A stretch of 64,000 nucleotides of DNA, taken from NCBI RefSeq assembly GCF_002379365.1, contig NZ_JQIU01000008.1, forward strand, positions 1,955,577 through 2,019,576, in the 5' to 3' direction. Source of the DNA: Brachyspira sp. G79. GTDB lineage: Bacteria; Spirochaetota; Brachyspiria; Brachyspirales; Brachyspiraceae. The number at the start of each line of letters is the position of its first letter. Position 1 is the first letter of the stretch. The notes beneath the pieces are model-generated. The model had not been told where the DNA came from and made no database searches. It saw only the letters and a program-made list of their open reading frames with translations. The translations under genes were made by a program, and so were the position numbers. This document shows, piece by piece, positions 9,850 through 20,074 of this stretch.

Positions 9850-11061
9850 TTATACATTATTTTTAGATTTATTGCTATTATAAAGCATAACCACACAAAG
9901 AAAAGCAAGAACAGATAATATAGCTCCTCCAAAACCTACAAACCTAACTCCGAAATTATCAAATATATTACTTCCCACAAATGAGCCCAAAGCTATACCA
10001 AAATTGAATGAAAATGAATTATTTGATGAAGCTAATGTAATGCATGAAGGATAATCTTTTTCTGTAAAATCAAGCACACTAAGCTGAACAGGAGAGTTCA
10101 TCAAATACATTAAAAAACCTATAATAAGTATTACAATAGCTGCACTCACCATATTAAGTAAAGCAAAAGGAAGTATTATCATACATAAAAACTGCATTAT
10201 AAAAATAAATCTTAATCTATAAACTCCGTTATGCTCTGCTAGTTTACCTGAAAGTAAATTACTAAAAAGAACAGCGACTCCAAATACAAGTAAGGCAGCA
10301 CTAATATATTTATTTGGTATATGGACATAATCAAGAAAAATAGGTTTCAAATAAGTGTATAGCACATATGAAGATGCAGCTCCGAAAAGTATTGTAAAAG
10401 TGCTTAATATAAATCTTCTGTCTTTAAATAGTACAAACTGAGATAATAATTTTACTTTATAACTTACAGTATTTCTTGGAAGAGTTATAAACATTAAAAC
10501 AGTCATAACAGCACTAAAAATAGAGATGAATATAAAAGAAGAACGCCAACCAAAATTATAGCTCAAAGTTGTTCCTATAGGCACTCCAAAAATAGAGGCT
10601 ATACTAAATCCTGAGTAAATCCAAGCTACTACCATAGGTCTTTTTTCTTTTGATGATACATACGGACTAAAAGATATTGAAACCGATATCAGAGAACCAG
10701 AAATTACAGCGATAAGCATTCTTAAAAGAAGAAGAAATGTATAATTATACGCTAATGAACATAAAAAATTAAGAATGATAAATACTATGCTTGCAGATAT
10801 TATAAAATGAAATCTGTTAAACTTACCTGCTATAGCAGCTGAAAAAGGAGTACATATTGAATAGGCTAAAGCAAACATCGAAACGAGACCGCCTGCTTTA
10901 ACTTCTGTAATATTAAAACTCTCGGCTATCTCTGTTAAAACTCCTATCACTATAAACTCGCTTGTACCTAAAGCAAAACTTAAAAGCACCAATGCTATTA
11001 TAGCCAATAATTTATTTTCTTCTTTTTTTACTTCTGATATACTGCTTTCTAATACTGACAT
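9850..11061 (-). CDS. MFS transporter, DHA1/AraJ-like drug or sugar efflux permease
   Basis: 403 residues with twelve predicted hydrophobic segments. The N-terminal half shows ALGTSEFIVIGVLTEIAESF, a signature of the arabinose-efflux (AraJ/YdhP/SotB-like) branch of the major facilitator superfamily, and a long basic loop follows TM6 (about residue 200). It is an inner-membrane proton-linked exporter by family; the substrate is unknown. It stands alone: a gap with a hairpin lies downstream and a TPR relic upstream. No regulator gene is adjacent. Confidence 0.85.
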   Translation of the reverse strand: MSVLESSISEVKKEENKLLAIIALVLLSFALGTSEFIVIGVLTEIAESFNITEVKAGGLVSMFALAYSICTPFSAAIAGKFNRFHFIISASIVFIILNFLCSLAYNYTFLLLLRMLIAVISGSLISVSISFSPYVSSKEKRPMVVAWIYSGFSIASIFGVPIGTTLSYNFGWRSSFIFISIFSAVMTVLMFITLPRNTVSYKVKLLSQFVLFKDRRFILSTFTILFGAASSYVLYTYLKPIFLDYVHIPNKYISAALLVFGVAVLFSNLLSGKLAEHNGVYRLRFIFIMQFLCMIILPFALLNMVSAAIVILIIGFLMYLMNSPVQLSVLDFTEKDYPSCITLASSNNSFSFNFGIALGSFVGSNIFDNFGVRFVGFGGAILSVLAFLCVVMLYNSNKSKNNV

Positions 11062-11181
11062 AATTTTTTCTCTAAAAAAATTACTATCAATGATATATTA
11101 TGTTCAAAAAAATTCAATTAAGATATATAATTTTTTTTAATAATTTTGATATTTTTTTATATTAATTTATAGGACACTTGT

Positions 11182-11340
11182 ATGGAATATAAATCATATT
11201 TTTACAAAGCAAAAGAGAAAGAAGAAGCAGGGCTTATAATGAGGCATTAGAATATTATAAAAAAAGAATTAGAAGAAAATTACGAAAATATTGAAGCCTA
11301 CTTCAGTATTAATCTTATAAACTCATACATACGAAATTGA
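11182..11340 (+). pseudogene. Relic of a small TPR protein
   Basis: An ATG at 11182 opens MEYKSYFYKAKEKEEAGLIM and stops at once. A second frame gives NEALEYYKK and a third gives KKELEENYENIEAYFSIN before a stop at 11340. Joined through two frame changes they make a continuous TPR-like helix pair, so this looks like a decayed copy of a TPR gene. AGGA stands upstream of the ATG. No functional product is expected. Confidence 0.6.
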
Positions 11341-11454
11341 GAAAAACTCAAAAGGAAGCGTACAATTAAATAAACATACAAAACTTTTTAATATATTTTA
11401 ATGAATTTTTATATAAAAAAGAAAATTAATTAAATGGTAGTTTTTATAAAAATA

Positions 11455-11493
11455 AAGAAGTGCATATAGAATTATTGTACCGATGCACTTCTT
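11455..11493 (-). terminator. Terminator of the frameshifted lipoprotein gene
   Basis: Arms AAGAAGTGCAT (11455-11465) and its exact complement (11483-11493) enclose a 17-base loop. On the minus strand a T-rich stretch follows the stem. Confidence 0.7.
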
Positions 11494-11510
11494 ATTTATA
11501 AAAATAATAT

Positions 11511-12352
11511 TTAAGATTTAGTAAATTCAGTTGATGGAACTTCAGTTGTAGGTTTATCTTTCATTGCCCATTCTACTGTAGTAGGCACTCCGTCAGATCC
11601 TATTGTTATATCAAGATGATGATAATTTTCAACATATTGAAAATTTATATTTTTTCCTACTGTTGTTACTGTAGTTGTATTTATACTAACACCATCATAT
11701 AAAAGACCTTTAATTTCATAGCCAGTACCGCCGTATCCTGAAAAACTATTAAAAAACATAAAAGGTATTTTTAACTTTTGCTGATTATTGTCAGAATAAG
11801 TAAGAAATTGATCATCTATAACTAACTTCATAGTACCGCTAGTCCAAGTTCCTTTTATATCAACAACAGTAGTTAAATCTTCACCTCTTTTTGTTCCTGA
11901 ATTATTATCCAATATTCCTTCTATTATTTCTTCAGTTGAAACATTTCTTATACTTACATATCCTATACCAGTAGAAGACCCATTAGGAAGCTGTATCTCC
12001 CCAACCCAATTACCGTCAGAAACTATATAACCCTTATATCCTCCGTAATATATATTTTTATAAGTACCGTTTTCACTGTATATTTTATATTTATCAAAAT
12101 TTATAGTAGTTGCTTTATTTGATATTACCAATCCGCTTATAGAACCGTCTGATACAGTAACATCTACAGGAGTATTTCCTGTATCATCCGTATTGTAGAA
12201 CTTGTAGTTCCATAAAAAAGATCTGATATGCCGTAAGCAGCATAATCCGAAGTACTGCTATCACCACTATTATTATCAGGATTATTAGGGTTTGAACAGC
12301 TTAATGCTAAAATACTAACTATTATAAAAATAGGTAAAATTCTTCTTAACAT
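11511..12352 (-). pseudogene. Lipoprotein gene split by one frameshift
   Basis: The start is ATG 12352 (MLRRILPIF) with GGAG upstream. A lipoprotein signal ending ALSC is followed by a Asn/Ser/Asp-rich linker. The first frame ends at 12164 (IRMIQEILL). The second frame reads NTDDTGNTPVDVTVSDGS and continues without break to 11511. The crossover is near 12190-12200; one missing base would give a 280-residue lipoprotein. There is no homopolymer at the break. The mature part is Thr/Gly/Tyr-rich beta-type sequence with no family I recognise. It could be a true pseudogene or a sequence error. Confidence 0.8.
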
Positions 12353-12400
12353 TATTAAAATCTCCTTAACATTTTTAATTATATTATCATATAGATACAA

Positions 12401-12814
12401 TTAGTCAATAAAAAAAAATTTATAAAATATTACTTTTATTTTATAATGTACTTGGTTCAAAACTATTTTAATAATTATTTATAATAATTTTAGATATAGC
12501 ATAACTATTGCAATTTTACCTTTTTATACAGTTAATGTTAAAAATATATAATATATAGTTTTATCTGAAAATAAGGTATAAAAAAATGCAGTACTTCGTG
12601 AAGTATATACAATTTTATCAAGAATATAAACTTCTAGCTGCAGGCATACTTCATATTTGTTCACCACAAAGCATGTGTAGTAGGCAGGTTAAAGAGAACT
12701 ATTTTATATACTAAAATAACAATTTATATAAAATATGAAACATTATTTTATAATTGATAACTTACGAAATTTTTATATATAATTTTGTAAGGTACTTTTA
12801 AAACAAATATATTA
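12401..12814. other. Non-coding gap with a short GC-richer element
   Basis: No gene is seen. Bases 12580-12710 are richer in G and C than their surroundings and begin with an A-run, TGCAGTACTTCG and a small TACTTC/GAAGTA hairpin. The opening words resemble the start of another intergenic element at 41387. Possible small RNA or repeat relic. Confidence 0.4.
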
Positions 12815-13429
12815 TTATAAATCATAAATATTTTTTAATTCTTTATAAATTTCAGAAGCAAATACATTATGTCCGTTTTCGTTTAAATGAACTCCGTCAA
12901 AAAATATATCATAATAATTATTTTCTTTTAATATTTTATCAGTAAATATATTATAAACATCTATGCTTTTTATGTTATTTGTTTTTGTATAATTATTTAT
13001 AAAATTCACATACTCTTTTAGAATATTATCAAACTCTTCTATATTATTTGATTCAAAAAAATTAAATGCCTCCTTAATAAAAGCAATTGGAGTAAATACT
13101 ATTATATCAATATTATTTTCTAAAGATTTATTTACTATGCCTATTAAATTATTTTCTATTTTTTTTATATGTTTGCATGTAAATATATCATTCACACCTC
13201 CCATCAAAATGACCGTATCAGCATTCTCATTTATACAGTCTCTATCAAAACGAGCAAGCATCCCAGAAATCATATCCCCATTAATTCCTTTATTTATAAA
13301 AGTAAAGTCTTTATTATTATATCTATTATCATTACTAAATTTATCATTTAATATTTCAGTCCACACTTTATCTCTTGGCACCATATATCCGTAAGTAGTA
13401 CTATCGCCCAAACAAACTATTTTTTTCAT
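12815..13429 (-). CDS. SGNH/GDSL-type esterase
   Basis: 204 residues. The SGNH blocks are all visible: block I CLGDSTTYG (nucleophile Ser about residue 9), the block II Gly in INGDMI, block III GGVND, and block V DGVHLNENGH with the catalytic Asp and His. The family hydrolyses carboxyl esters, including lysophospholipids and acetylated sugars. There is no signal peptide, so a cytoplasmic enzyme is likely. AGGA lies about 10 bases before ATG 13429. It diverges from the aldo/keto reductase gene; the substrate is unknown. Confidence 0.88.
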   Translation of the reverse strand: MKKIVCLGDSTTYGYMVPRDKVWTEILNDKFSNDNRYNNKDFTFINKGINGDMISGMLARFDRDCINENADTVILMGGVNDIFTCKHIKKIENNLIGIVNKSLENNIDIIVFTPIAFIKEAFNFFESNNIEEFDNILKEYVNFINNYTKTNNIKSIDVYNIFTDKILKENNYYDIFFDGVHLNENGHNVFASEIYKELKNIYDL

Positions 13430-13517
13430 AGCATTATTTTCCTAAAATTTGTATAATATTTTATTATATAATAATAATATAAATATTTAAATAAAAAATT
13501 ATTACGGAGAATATATA

Positions 13518-14375
13518 ATGAGCAATTTTAAAAGCCTAAAAGACACATTCACATTAAGCAATGGATATAAAATTCCATGCATAGGATTTGGTACTTGGCA
13601 GACACCAGACGGAGAAACTGCTGTAAATGCTGTAAAAGAAGCAATAAAATTAGGATACAAGCATATTGATACAGCAGCAATTTATGGAAATGAAAAAAGT
13701 ATTGGAAAAGCTATCAAAGAAAGCGGAGTTAATAGAGATGAACTTTTTATAACAAGCAAAGTATGGAATAAAGAAAGAGGATATAAAACAACATTAAAAG
13801 CATTTGAAAAAACTCTTAATGACTTGGAACTTGATTATTTAGACTTATATCTTATTCACTGGCCTGCTTCTGTAAATCAATTTAAAGATTGGGATAATAT
13901 TAATTTGGAAACTTGGATGGCTATGAGCGAACTTTATAAAGCAGGTAAAATAAAATCTATAGGTGTATCTAACTTCATGCCTCATCATCTAAAATCATTA
14001 ATGGAAACAGAAATTAAGCCTATGGTTGATCAGATAGAGTTTCATGTCGGATTTATACAGGAAGAAACTTTCAAATACTGCAATGATAATAACATATTAA
14101 TAGAAGCTTGGAGTCCTTTGGGTACTGGAAAAATGCTTGATAATAATACATTAAAAGAAATAGCTAACAAATATAATAAATCAGCAGCTCAGCTTTGTAT
14201 AAGATGGTGTCTTCAAAATAATACTCTACCTTTGCCTAAATCTATAACTCCATCACGCATAAAAGAAAATACCGAAATATTTGATTTTATGATAAGCGAT
14301 GAAGATATGAAAAAAATAAACAACATGCCTTATTTTGGAGGCTCAGGACATCATCCAGATAAAGTAAATTTCTAA
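13518..14375 (+). CDS. Aldo/keto reductase
   Basis: 285 residues, an NADPH-dependent (alpha/beta)8 reductase of the AKR5-like group. Landmarks are GFGTWQTPDGE, GYKHIDTAAIYGNE (catalytic Asp and Tyr), ITSKVW (Lys), LYLIHWPA (His), SIGVSNFMPHHL and, near the C-terminus, LPKSITPSRIKEN for cofactor binding. ACGGAG lies upstream of ATG 13518. It acts on aldehydes or ketones; 2,5-diketogluconate- or methylglyoxal-type substrates are usual for the group but are not shown here. A strong terminator follows. Confidence 0.93.
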   Translation: MSNFKSLKDTFTLSNGYKIPCIGFGTWQTPDGETAVNAVKEAIKLGYKHIDTAAIYGNEKSIGKAIKESGVNRDELFITSKVWNKERGYKTTLKAFEKTLNDLELDYLDLYLIHWPASVNQFKDWDNINLETWMAMSELYKAGKIKSIGVSNFMPHHLKSLMETEIKPMVDQIEFHVGFIQEETFKYCNDNNILIEAWSPLGTGKMLDNNTLKEIANKYNKSAAQLCIRWCLQNNTLPLPKSITPSRIKENTEIFDFMISDEDMKKINNMPYFGGSGHHPDKVNF

Positions 14376-14393
14376 AATATTTTTGATATAAAA

Positions 14394-14433
14394 ACAAAAG
14401 AGCTATAGTTTTTATTATCTATAGCTCTTTTGT
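14394..14433. terminator. Bidirectional terminator
   Basis: Perfect 15-bp arms (ACAAAAGAGCTATAG, 14394-14408, and complement 14419-14433) with a 10-base loop lie between the convergent aldo/keto reductase and the 128-residue gene. A and T runs in the arms allow termination on both strands. Confidence 0.88.
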
Positions 14434-14435
14434 TA

Positions 14436-14822
14436 TTAAATATCTTTAACTTTATGATACTTAATAGCAAATACTTCCAGTTCTTTAGCCCTAGAATATG
14501 ATATAGAGTTTTTTATTCTCTTTTTATCAATAATATTTCTATATTTATGTGATATATTTCCGTTTTCTATAAAGCTCATTAAAAAATTATAATAATCCTC
14601 TTCACTTTCAGAACTAAAATTAACATTCTCTTCACTATCAAACGCTTCCCTTATAATATTTTCAATTTCATATGCCCTTTCACTTGTTATACCATATTGA
14701 TTTCTTATTTTATATAAAATAGACATTGAATAATCATCTAAAGTGTTATTTTCTAAAAAACTAATAAAAATATCAGCATATTCTTTCTCATTTTTATCGG
14801 TAAAATTAATATCTAATATCAT
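14436..14822 (-). CDS. Hypothetical protein, 128 residues
   Basis: Not a family I recognise. The protein is acidic and helical, and two halves look alike: YADIFISFLENNTLDDY near the N-terminus and YYNFLMSFIENGNISHKY near the middle, each followed by an Arg/Lys-rich helix and a RAYEIE or RAKELE motif. It therefore seems built from two tandem copies of a roughly 60-residue helical unit. No signal peptide or cysteine motif is present. It stands alone between a terminator and a gap with a long palindrome. Confidence 0.65.
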   Translation of the reverse strand: MILDINFTDKNEKEYADIFISFLENNTLDDYSMSILYKIRNQYGITSERAYEIENIIREAFDSEENVNFSSESEEDYYNFLMSFIENGNISHKYRNIIDKKRIKNSISYSRAKELEVFAIKYHKVKDI

Positions 14823-14898
14823 ATATTCTCCTAAACACTATAAATATAACATATTATTAAAAATTGTAAATACCATATTAAAAAAATATTATAAATAC

Positions 14899-14945
14899 AT
14901 ACTATTGTATTTTATTTAATACAATCAAATAAAATACAATAGTAT
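14899..14945. repeat. Perfect 19-bp palindromic hairpin
   Basis: Arms 14899-14917 and 14927-14945 (core ACTATTGTATTTTATTT) match exactly around a 9-base loop. On the plus strand a T-run follows soon after; on the minus strand it lies about 170 bases beyond the ftsQ stop. It may be a terminator, a processing site or an element remnant. Confidence 0.6.
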
Positions 14946-15113
14946 AAAAATTTTTTTGATTGACATGACAAATTTAATAATTTTTTTAAATATTAGAATG
15001 GTTTATTCTATGAAAAAATGAATTTTATTTAAAAAAAATCATATTAATGCTATTTTATAACACATATAACACAATTTTATTAATAAATCATTAATCAATA
15101 AAATTATCATTTA

Positions 15114-15878
15114 TTAATTAATGATTGCTTCTTTAAATCTGAAATCAATTCTTTTTGTCTGATTGCCCTGATACTGTACAGTCTTTAATACAGCAGCCAA
15201 ATCAACAAACTTTTCGGCTTTTACATACTTTTCTAATATCACCTGTACCTGATAGCCCCTAGGATAAACTATAAGATCATCTCCATAAGCGTTAATTTCG
15301 GATATTAAATTGTATATTTCATTATGATTTTTTTTAAGCTCATAAATTACAGAGGCTAAATACTTGGTATACTCATCTTCTACTTTATCGCTGTTTTGAT
15401 TAATACTTAAACCAGTAATATAAGGCACATCATAATTATAAATATTACCGTTTTTTATAATATATCCGTCATCTGTTATCTCATATATTCCTCTGCTTGA
15501 TTCAAGTAAAAATAATGTGTCTCTTTCATCTACATTAATAATAAGCAAGTCTGGAAATGAGGATTTTATATTTTCTACTTTAAGTCTTACATTTTTTTCT
15601 ATATCAGAAGTTATATCATTTTTTGGTATATTGAATAGACTTGTATTATTGTATTTTGATAATTCAGCCTCTTCCATTATATCCATAGCATTTAATCTTT
15701 TTAAGCCTCTTATCTCCACGCGAAGAATTCTAGCCTTATTGATAATAAAAACAAAAACTAATATTATAATGATAAGTACAAAAATAGCTATTAATCTTTT
15801 TATTAAAGCTTTCTGCTTATCGGTAAGCTTATTTTTTTTTAACTTTCTTTTAAGTCTGCTTTCTTTAATATCTTTCAT
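15114..15878 (-). CDS. ftsQ: Cell division protein FtsQ/DivIB-like
   Basis: 254 residues. A short basic cytoplasmic N-terminus (KESRLKRKLKKNKL) precedes a single membrane helix at about residues 30-48 (LIAIFVLIIIILVFVFII). A POTRA-type domain follows, RVEIRGLKRLNAMDIMEEA, then the FtsQ/DivIB beta domain with FPDLLIINVDERD. This bitopic layout fits the divisome linker FtsQ. It lies 18 bases after metG, an unusual place since ftsQ normally sits in the division and cell-wall cluster. Assignment by architecture and the POTRA motif is good but sequence conservation in this family is low. Confidence 0.8.
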   Translation of the reverse strand: MKDIKESRLKRKLKKNKLTDKQKALIKRLIAIFVLIIIILVFVFIINKARILRVEIRGLKRLNAMDIMEEAELSKYNNTSLFNIPKNDITSDIEKNVRLKVENIKSSFPDLLIINVDERDTLFLLESSRGIYEITDDGYIIKNGNIYNYDVPYITGLSINQNSDKVEDEYTKYLASVIYELKKNHNEIYNLISEINAYGDDLIVYPRGYQVQVILEKYVKAEKFVDLAAVLKTVQYQGNQTKRIDFRFKEAIIN

Positions 15879-15896
15879 TATAATATTAGCTTATAA

Positions 15897-17852
15897 TTAA
15901 TTAACTGAACATCCTGAGCCGAAATCTTTTTCTGTCTTCATAAGAGAAAGAGTCTCTCCATTATCAGCCAAAAGAAGCATACCATGAGAAGTAACACCTC
16001 TAAACTTTTTAGGCTTTAAATTTGCCAAATAAAGAACTGTTTTACCCACCATCTCTTCAGGCTTATAATACTCTGCTATAGAAGATACAACTACCCTCTG
16101 CTCACCTTCACCAATATCAAGAACAAATTTTAAAAGTTTATCAGCATTTTCTACCTTTTCTGCAACTAATATTTTGGCTGTGAGAAGTTCAAGTTTTTCA
16201 AAATCTTCTTTTTCTATATTTGCCTTATGTTTATCTTCTTTAGGAGGATTAACCTGTTTTTTATTTTCTTCCATGTTTATACCTATTTCTTTTTCTATGT
16301 CGTATCTATTAAATAAAGGTTCTCCCTTTTCTATTTTTATCCCAGCTTTTAAAGAACCCCATTTTTTAGCACTTTCCAAAGGAACACTATCTCCTAAACC
16401 TAATCTGTTAAACACTTTTTTCGGAGTTTCTACAAAGAATATCTGTAAATAAGCTGTTACTATATAGTATACTTGGAAAGATATATACATTACATTAGCT
16501 AAATGATCTTTTTTAGTTTCATCTTTAGCCAAATTCCAAGGAGCACTCTCTTCTACATATTTGTTGGTCATTCTTATAACCTCCCAAATATATGATAATG
16601 CCTCATGAAATTTAAAACTATCTAATGCAGACTCCACATTGGCATCAAGTGTAAGAACCATTTTTTTAAGTTCTTTTTCTTTATCTCCAAATACACTTTC
16701 AGCCTCATCTGGAAGCACACCATTAAAATATTTTCCAAGCATAGTAGTTATTCTATGCCATAAGTTACCATAATCATTAGCCAAATCGCTGTTTATTCTC
16801 TTTAAGAAAAGCTCCTGAGAATAGTATCCGTCAGAACCGAAATTAATCTCTCTCATCAAAAAATATCTTAAAGCATCAACACCGTATTTATCTATCAAAG
16901 TATTAGGATCAACAACATTTCCCCTGCTTTTACTCATTTTCTTTCCGTCATCAAAAAGCACCCAGCCATGACCGAATACTTTTTTAGGAAGAGGTATATC
17001 GAGCATTTTAAGCATTATAGGCCATATAATAGCATGGAAACGCACTATCTCCTTACCTACAAAATGTACATCACAAGGCCAGTATTTTTTATATAATTCA
17101 TCTTGTTCCTCTTCTGGATATCCTAAAGCAGTAATATAATTAGCTAAAGCATCAATCCATACATATATACTATGCTCGCTGTCAACAGGACAAGGTATTC
17201 CCCATTGCAATCCCTTACGGCTTACTGCCAAATCTTCAAGACCAGGTAAAAGAAAGTTTTTAAGCATTTCATTTTGTCTTTCTTTAGGCTCTAAAAACTC
17301 AGGGTGATCCTTATAATAATCTATTAACCATTGTCCGTATTCTGAAAGTTTAAGATAGTAGCATTCTTCTTCTTTATACTCTAGTTCTTTTTCGCAATCT
17401 GGACAATAAAACTTACCATCATCTTTTTTTACTACCTGACTTTCTGTAAAAAATGCCTCATCGCTTACACAATAAAGCCCTTTATAAGCACCCTTATAAA
17501 TATATCCTTTATCAAAAAGTATTTTAAATATCTTCTGTACTCTTCTTTCATGATAGTCATCAGTAGTTCTTATATAATGACTGTAATTAATATGAAGTCT
17601 TTTCCATAACTCTTTGGTGGCATTAACAATATTATCAACATAAGCCTTAGGAGTAGTGCCTGCTGCTTCAGCTTTTCTTGCAATTTTCTCACCATGCTCA
17701 TCTGTACCTGTTAAAAAATAAACATCATACCCCATTATTTTTTTGTATCTAGCCATAGTATCTGCTGCTATAGTGCAATAGCAATGACCAATATGCAAAT
17801 AATCTGAAGGATAGTATATCGGAGTTGTAATATAAAACTTTTTATCTGTCAT
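15897..17852 (-). CDS. metG: Methionyl-tRNA synthetase
   Basis: 651 residues, a full-length bacterial MetRS. It charges tRNA-Met. The HIGH motif is YLHIGHCYC near the N-terminus and KMSKS appears as GKKMSKSRGN at about residue 300. A zinc-knuckle remnant (CPDCEKE) lies in the connective domain. The C-terminal about 110 residues form the EMAP/tRNA-binding OB-fold (LELLTAKILVAEKVENADKL), joined by a Lys/Glu-rich linker. A promoter with TTTACA-17-TATAAT lies just upstream. It is cotranscribed with ftsQ. Confidence 0.97.
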   Translation of the reverse strand: MTDKKFYITTPIYYPSDYLHIGHCYCTIAADTMARYKKIMGYDVYFLTGTDEHGEKIARKAEAAGTTPKAYVDNIVNATKELWKRLHINYSHYIRTTDDYHERRVQKIFKILFDKGYIYKGAYKGLYCVSDEAFFTESQVVKKDDGKFYCPDCEKELEYKEEECYYLKLSEYGQWLIDYYKDHPEFLEPKERQNEMLKNFLLPGLEDLAVSRKGLQWGIPCPVDSEHSIYVWIDALANYITALGYPEEEQDELYKKYWPCDVHFVGKEIVRFHAIIWPIMLKMLDIPLPKKVFGHGWVLFDDGKKMSKSRGNVVDPNTLIDKYGVDALRYFLMREINFGSDGYYSQELFLKRINSDLANDYGNLWHRITTMLGKYFNGVLPDEAESVFGDKEKELKKMVLTLDANVESALDSFKFHEALSYIWEVIRMTNKYVEESAPWNLAKDETKKDHLANVMYISFQVYYIVTAYLQIFFVETPKKVFNRLGLGDSVPLESAKKWGSLKAGIKIEKGEPLFNRYDIEKEIGINMEENKKQVNPPKEDKHKANIEKEDFEKLELLTAKILVAEKVENADKLLKFVLDIGEGEQRVVVSSIAEYYKPEEMVGKTVLYLANLKPKKFRGVTSHGMLLLADNGETLSLMKTEKDFGSGCSVN

Positions 17853-18204
17853 CTGTATGCCTCCACTTTTAAGTTATAAAAACAAATCAATTATACTAAA
17901 ATTAATGGTTTTTGTAAAGCTAAAAAATTAATATGATATTTTATTATTATTCTTTTATTTTAAAATTATATTTTACAATACATAAAAAATATTGATACAT
18001 ATTTACAAAACATACCATATATAAATTTTTTGTAAACAAACAGGAATATTTTATTACATTAGCACATATCTTATAGAATATAAAATACGTATTAATATTA
18101 CAAAATATCGATTAATATAGTTTTTATTTTAACAATAGGAAACATGAAAAAATATATTAGTTTACACATTACATAATTTTTATTTTGAAGGAGCAATAAT
18201 TTTT
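17853..18204. other. Divergent intergenic region between metG and an MCP gene
   Basis: No gene is seen. Near metG the region carries that gene's promoter. Toward the MCP gene there is an ATCGATTA word at about 18107 that recalls the -10 of motility sigma factors, but a correctly spaced TAAA is not clear, so I do not call it a sigma28 promoter. Confidence 0.5.
17890..17918 (-). promoter_or_regulatory. metG promoter
   Basis: On the minus strand TTTACA (17918-17913), a 17-base spacer ending TTTTAG and TATAAT (17895-17890) stand 38 bases before ATG 17852. Confidence 0.8.
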
Positions 18205-20043
18205 ATGAAGAGGAGACATTCTATAAGATTTAAGATGCCGCTTATGATAAGTATAATAACTACTATATTTTTAATCATCACTATTACAATACTGTCATAT
18301 AAATCATTTAATACAGTAAGTAAATCTACTTTTTCTGGTTTTGAAAACACATTAGAAGGATACAAGTCTATGCTTGACTCTTGGTTTTCAGAAAATAAGA
18401 CACTAATAAAAACTTATGCCATAACGCCAGCTATAATAAGCTACTTATCTGGAAATATAAACGAAGATCATCAGTTGGCAAAAACATTGGAGCATTTTGA
18501 ATCAATTAATAAATTTTCTTTGAATATAGGAGTAACAGATACAAATGGTACAATATTAGACAATGCCAAGAAAGTTGAAATAGGAAATAATATACAGGAT
18601 TTAAGACCTGGTATATGGGATAATTTTGTACAAAGCGTATATGATGCAGCATACGGAACAAAAATAATAAAATCAAGTTCAGATGGTAAATTGTCATTAG
18701 CATTGATAGCAGGTGTAAGAGATGCTAATAATAAATTGATAGGCTCTATTTATATGATAATTAATTGGGAAGAGGTTATAAACAGCTTAAAAAAATTAAA
18801 ACTTGATGATACTGGAAGATTATTTGCATTAGATGATGACGGAATTATAGTAGCCGATACATATGATTATATAAATGAAAAAGCAGGATCATATTTTGAC
18901 CTCATAAAAAATGATAATAAACAAAAAGGTGTAATAAATTATAAATTAAATAATAAATCAAGAACAGCAGTGTATACCAAAATGGAAGAACTGCCTTGGA
19001 CTTTAACTATGGCTATGGATAATGATATTATATACAAAGAAAATATCAATATGCTAAAAATAGCCTTATTAGTATGTATAATTTCTATAATATGTATTAA
19101 TACTTTTGCACTCTCTTACATAAAGAAAACTATGTCTCCATTAGACAGCCTAATGAAGCAGGCACAAAAAATATCTGAAGGACATATAGAAATAAATAAT
19201 TCAAAGAATACCAAAAAAGAGAGAAAAGATGAATTCGGAAAACTTGAATCAGCATTCAATATAATGAGCAAAAAACTTTCTGAAGTTATAAATGAGGTAA
19301 ATGAAGCGGCAAAAGAAATTATACATTCCTCAGAAAATATGATGGAAAGCAGCGGGGAGTTATCACTAAGAACAGAATCACAAGCCTCTAGTTTGGAAGA
19401 AACTGCTGCAAGTATAGAAGAAATAGTATCAACTATACAGTCATCAACTGAAAATGCTGTAAGCGGAAAGGATATTATGAATGAATCAATAAACTATATA
19501 GGAGAGGCCGCCAATATTATAATGCAAACATCTTCAAATATAGAAGAGGTTTATCAGTCAAGCGAAAAAATAAAAGATATAACTAAAATGATAGAAGATA
19601 TAGCTTTTCAAACAAATATACTTGCCCTTAATGCCTCTGTAGAAGCAGCACGTGCTGGGGAACAGGGTAAAGGATTTGCTGTTGTGGCAAGTGAGGTTAG
19701 AAACTTAGCACAAACTACTCAGTCATCAGTTAAAGATATAGCAAATCTTATAGATAATACAGCCAAAAGAATAAATAATGCCACACAAACTGCAAGAAAA
19801 TCTCAGGAACTGTTTTCAGAACTTCAGCATAAAGTAAAGGATACTTCATATTTAATGGAAAATATAGCCTCTACTGCATTAGAACAGCAATCTGGAGTAA
19901 ATCAAATAAGCACAGCTATAAATAGTATGGAAAGTCTAACTACACAAAATGCCGTTTTAGCTAATGAATCAAGCAGCATTTCAAAGAATTTACTAAGCAG
20001 AGCTAAAAAACTAGAGAAATGCATACTGTTTTTTAAATTTTAA
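18205..20043 (+). CDS. Methyl-accepting chemotaxis protein
   Basis: 612 residues. TM1 lies at about residues 10-31 and TM2 at about 280-300, enclosing a periplasmic Cache-type ligand domain that includes a [19 protein letters not shown] segment. A HAMP linker follows ([19 protein letters not shown]), then the cytoplasmic signalling coiled coil whose hairpin tip reads [20 protein letters not shown]. It transmits a chemical signal to CheA/CheW and so to the periplasmic flagella. GAAGGAG lies 10 bases before ATG 18205. The ligand is unknown. A terminator follows directly. Confidence 0.95.
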   Translation: MKRRHSIRFKMPLMISIITTIFLIITITILSYKSFNTVSKSTFSGFENTLEGYKSMLDSWFSENKTLIKTYAITPAIISYLSGNINEDHQLAKTLEHFESINKFSLNIGVTDTNGTILDNAKKVEIGNNIQDLRPGIWDNFVQSVYDAAYGTKIIKSSSDGKLSLALIAGVRDANNKLIGSIYMIINWEEVINSLKKLKLDDTGRLFALDDDGIIVADTYDYINEKAGSYFDLIKNDNKQKGVINYKLNNKSRTAVYTKMEELPWTLTMAMDNDIIYKENINMLKIALLVCIISIICINTFALSYIKKTMSPLDSLMKQAQKISEGHIEINNSKNTKKERKDEFGKLESAFNIMSKKLSEVINEVNEAAKEIIHSSENMMESSGELSLRTESQASSLEETAASIEEIVSTIQSSTENAVSGKDIMNESINYIGEAANIIMQTSSNIEEVYQSSEKIKDITKMIEDIAFQTNILALNASVEAARAGEQGKGFAVVASEVRNLAQTTQSSVKDIANLIDNTAKRINNATQTARKSQELFSELQHKVKDTSYLMENIASTALEQQSGVNQISTAINSMESLTTQNAVLANESSSISKNLLSRAKKLEKCILFFKF

Positions 20044-20074
20044 GTTTATTTTATAAAATATATAATAGGCATTT

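Noticed and set aside
18060-18204. Sigma28 motility promoter before the MCP gene
   Set aside because: An ATCGATTA word exists, but no TAAA element at the right spacing.
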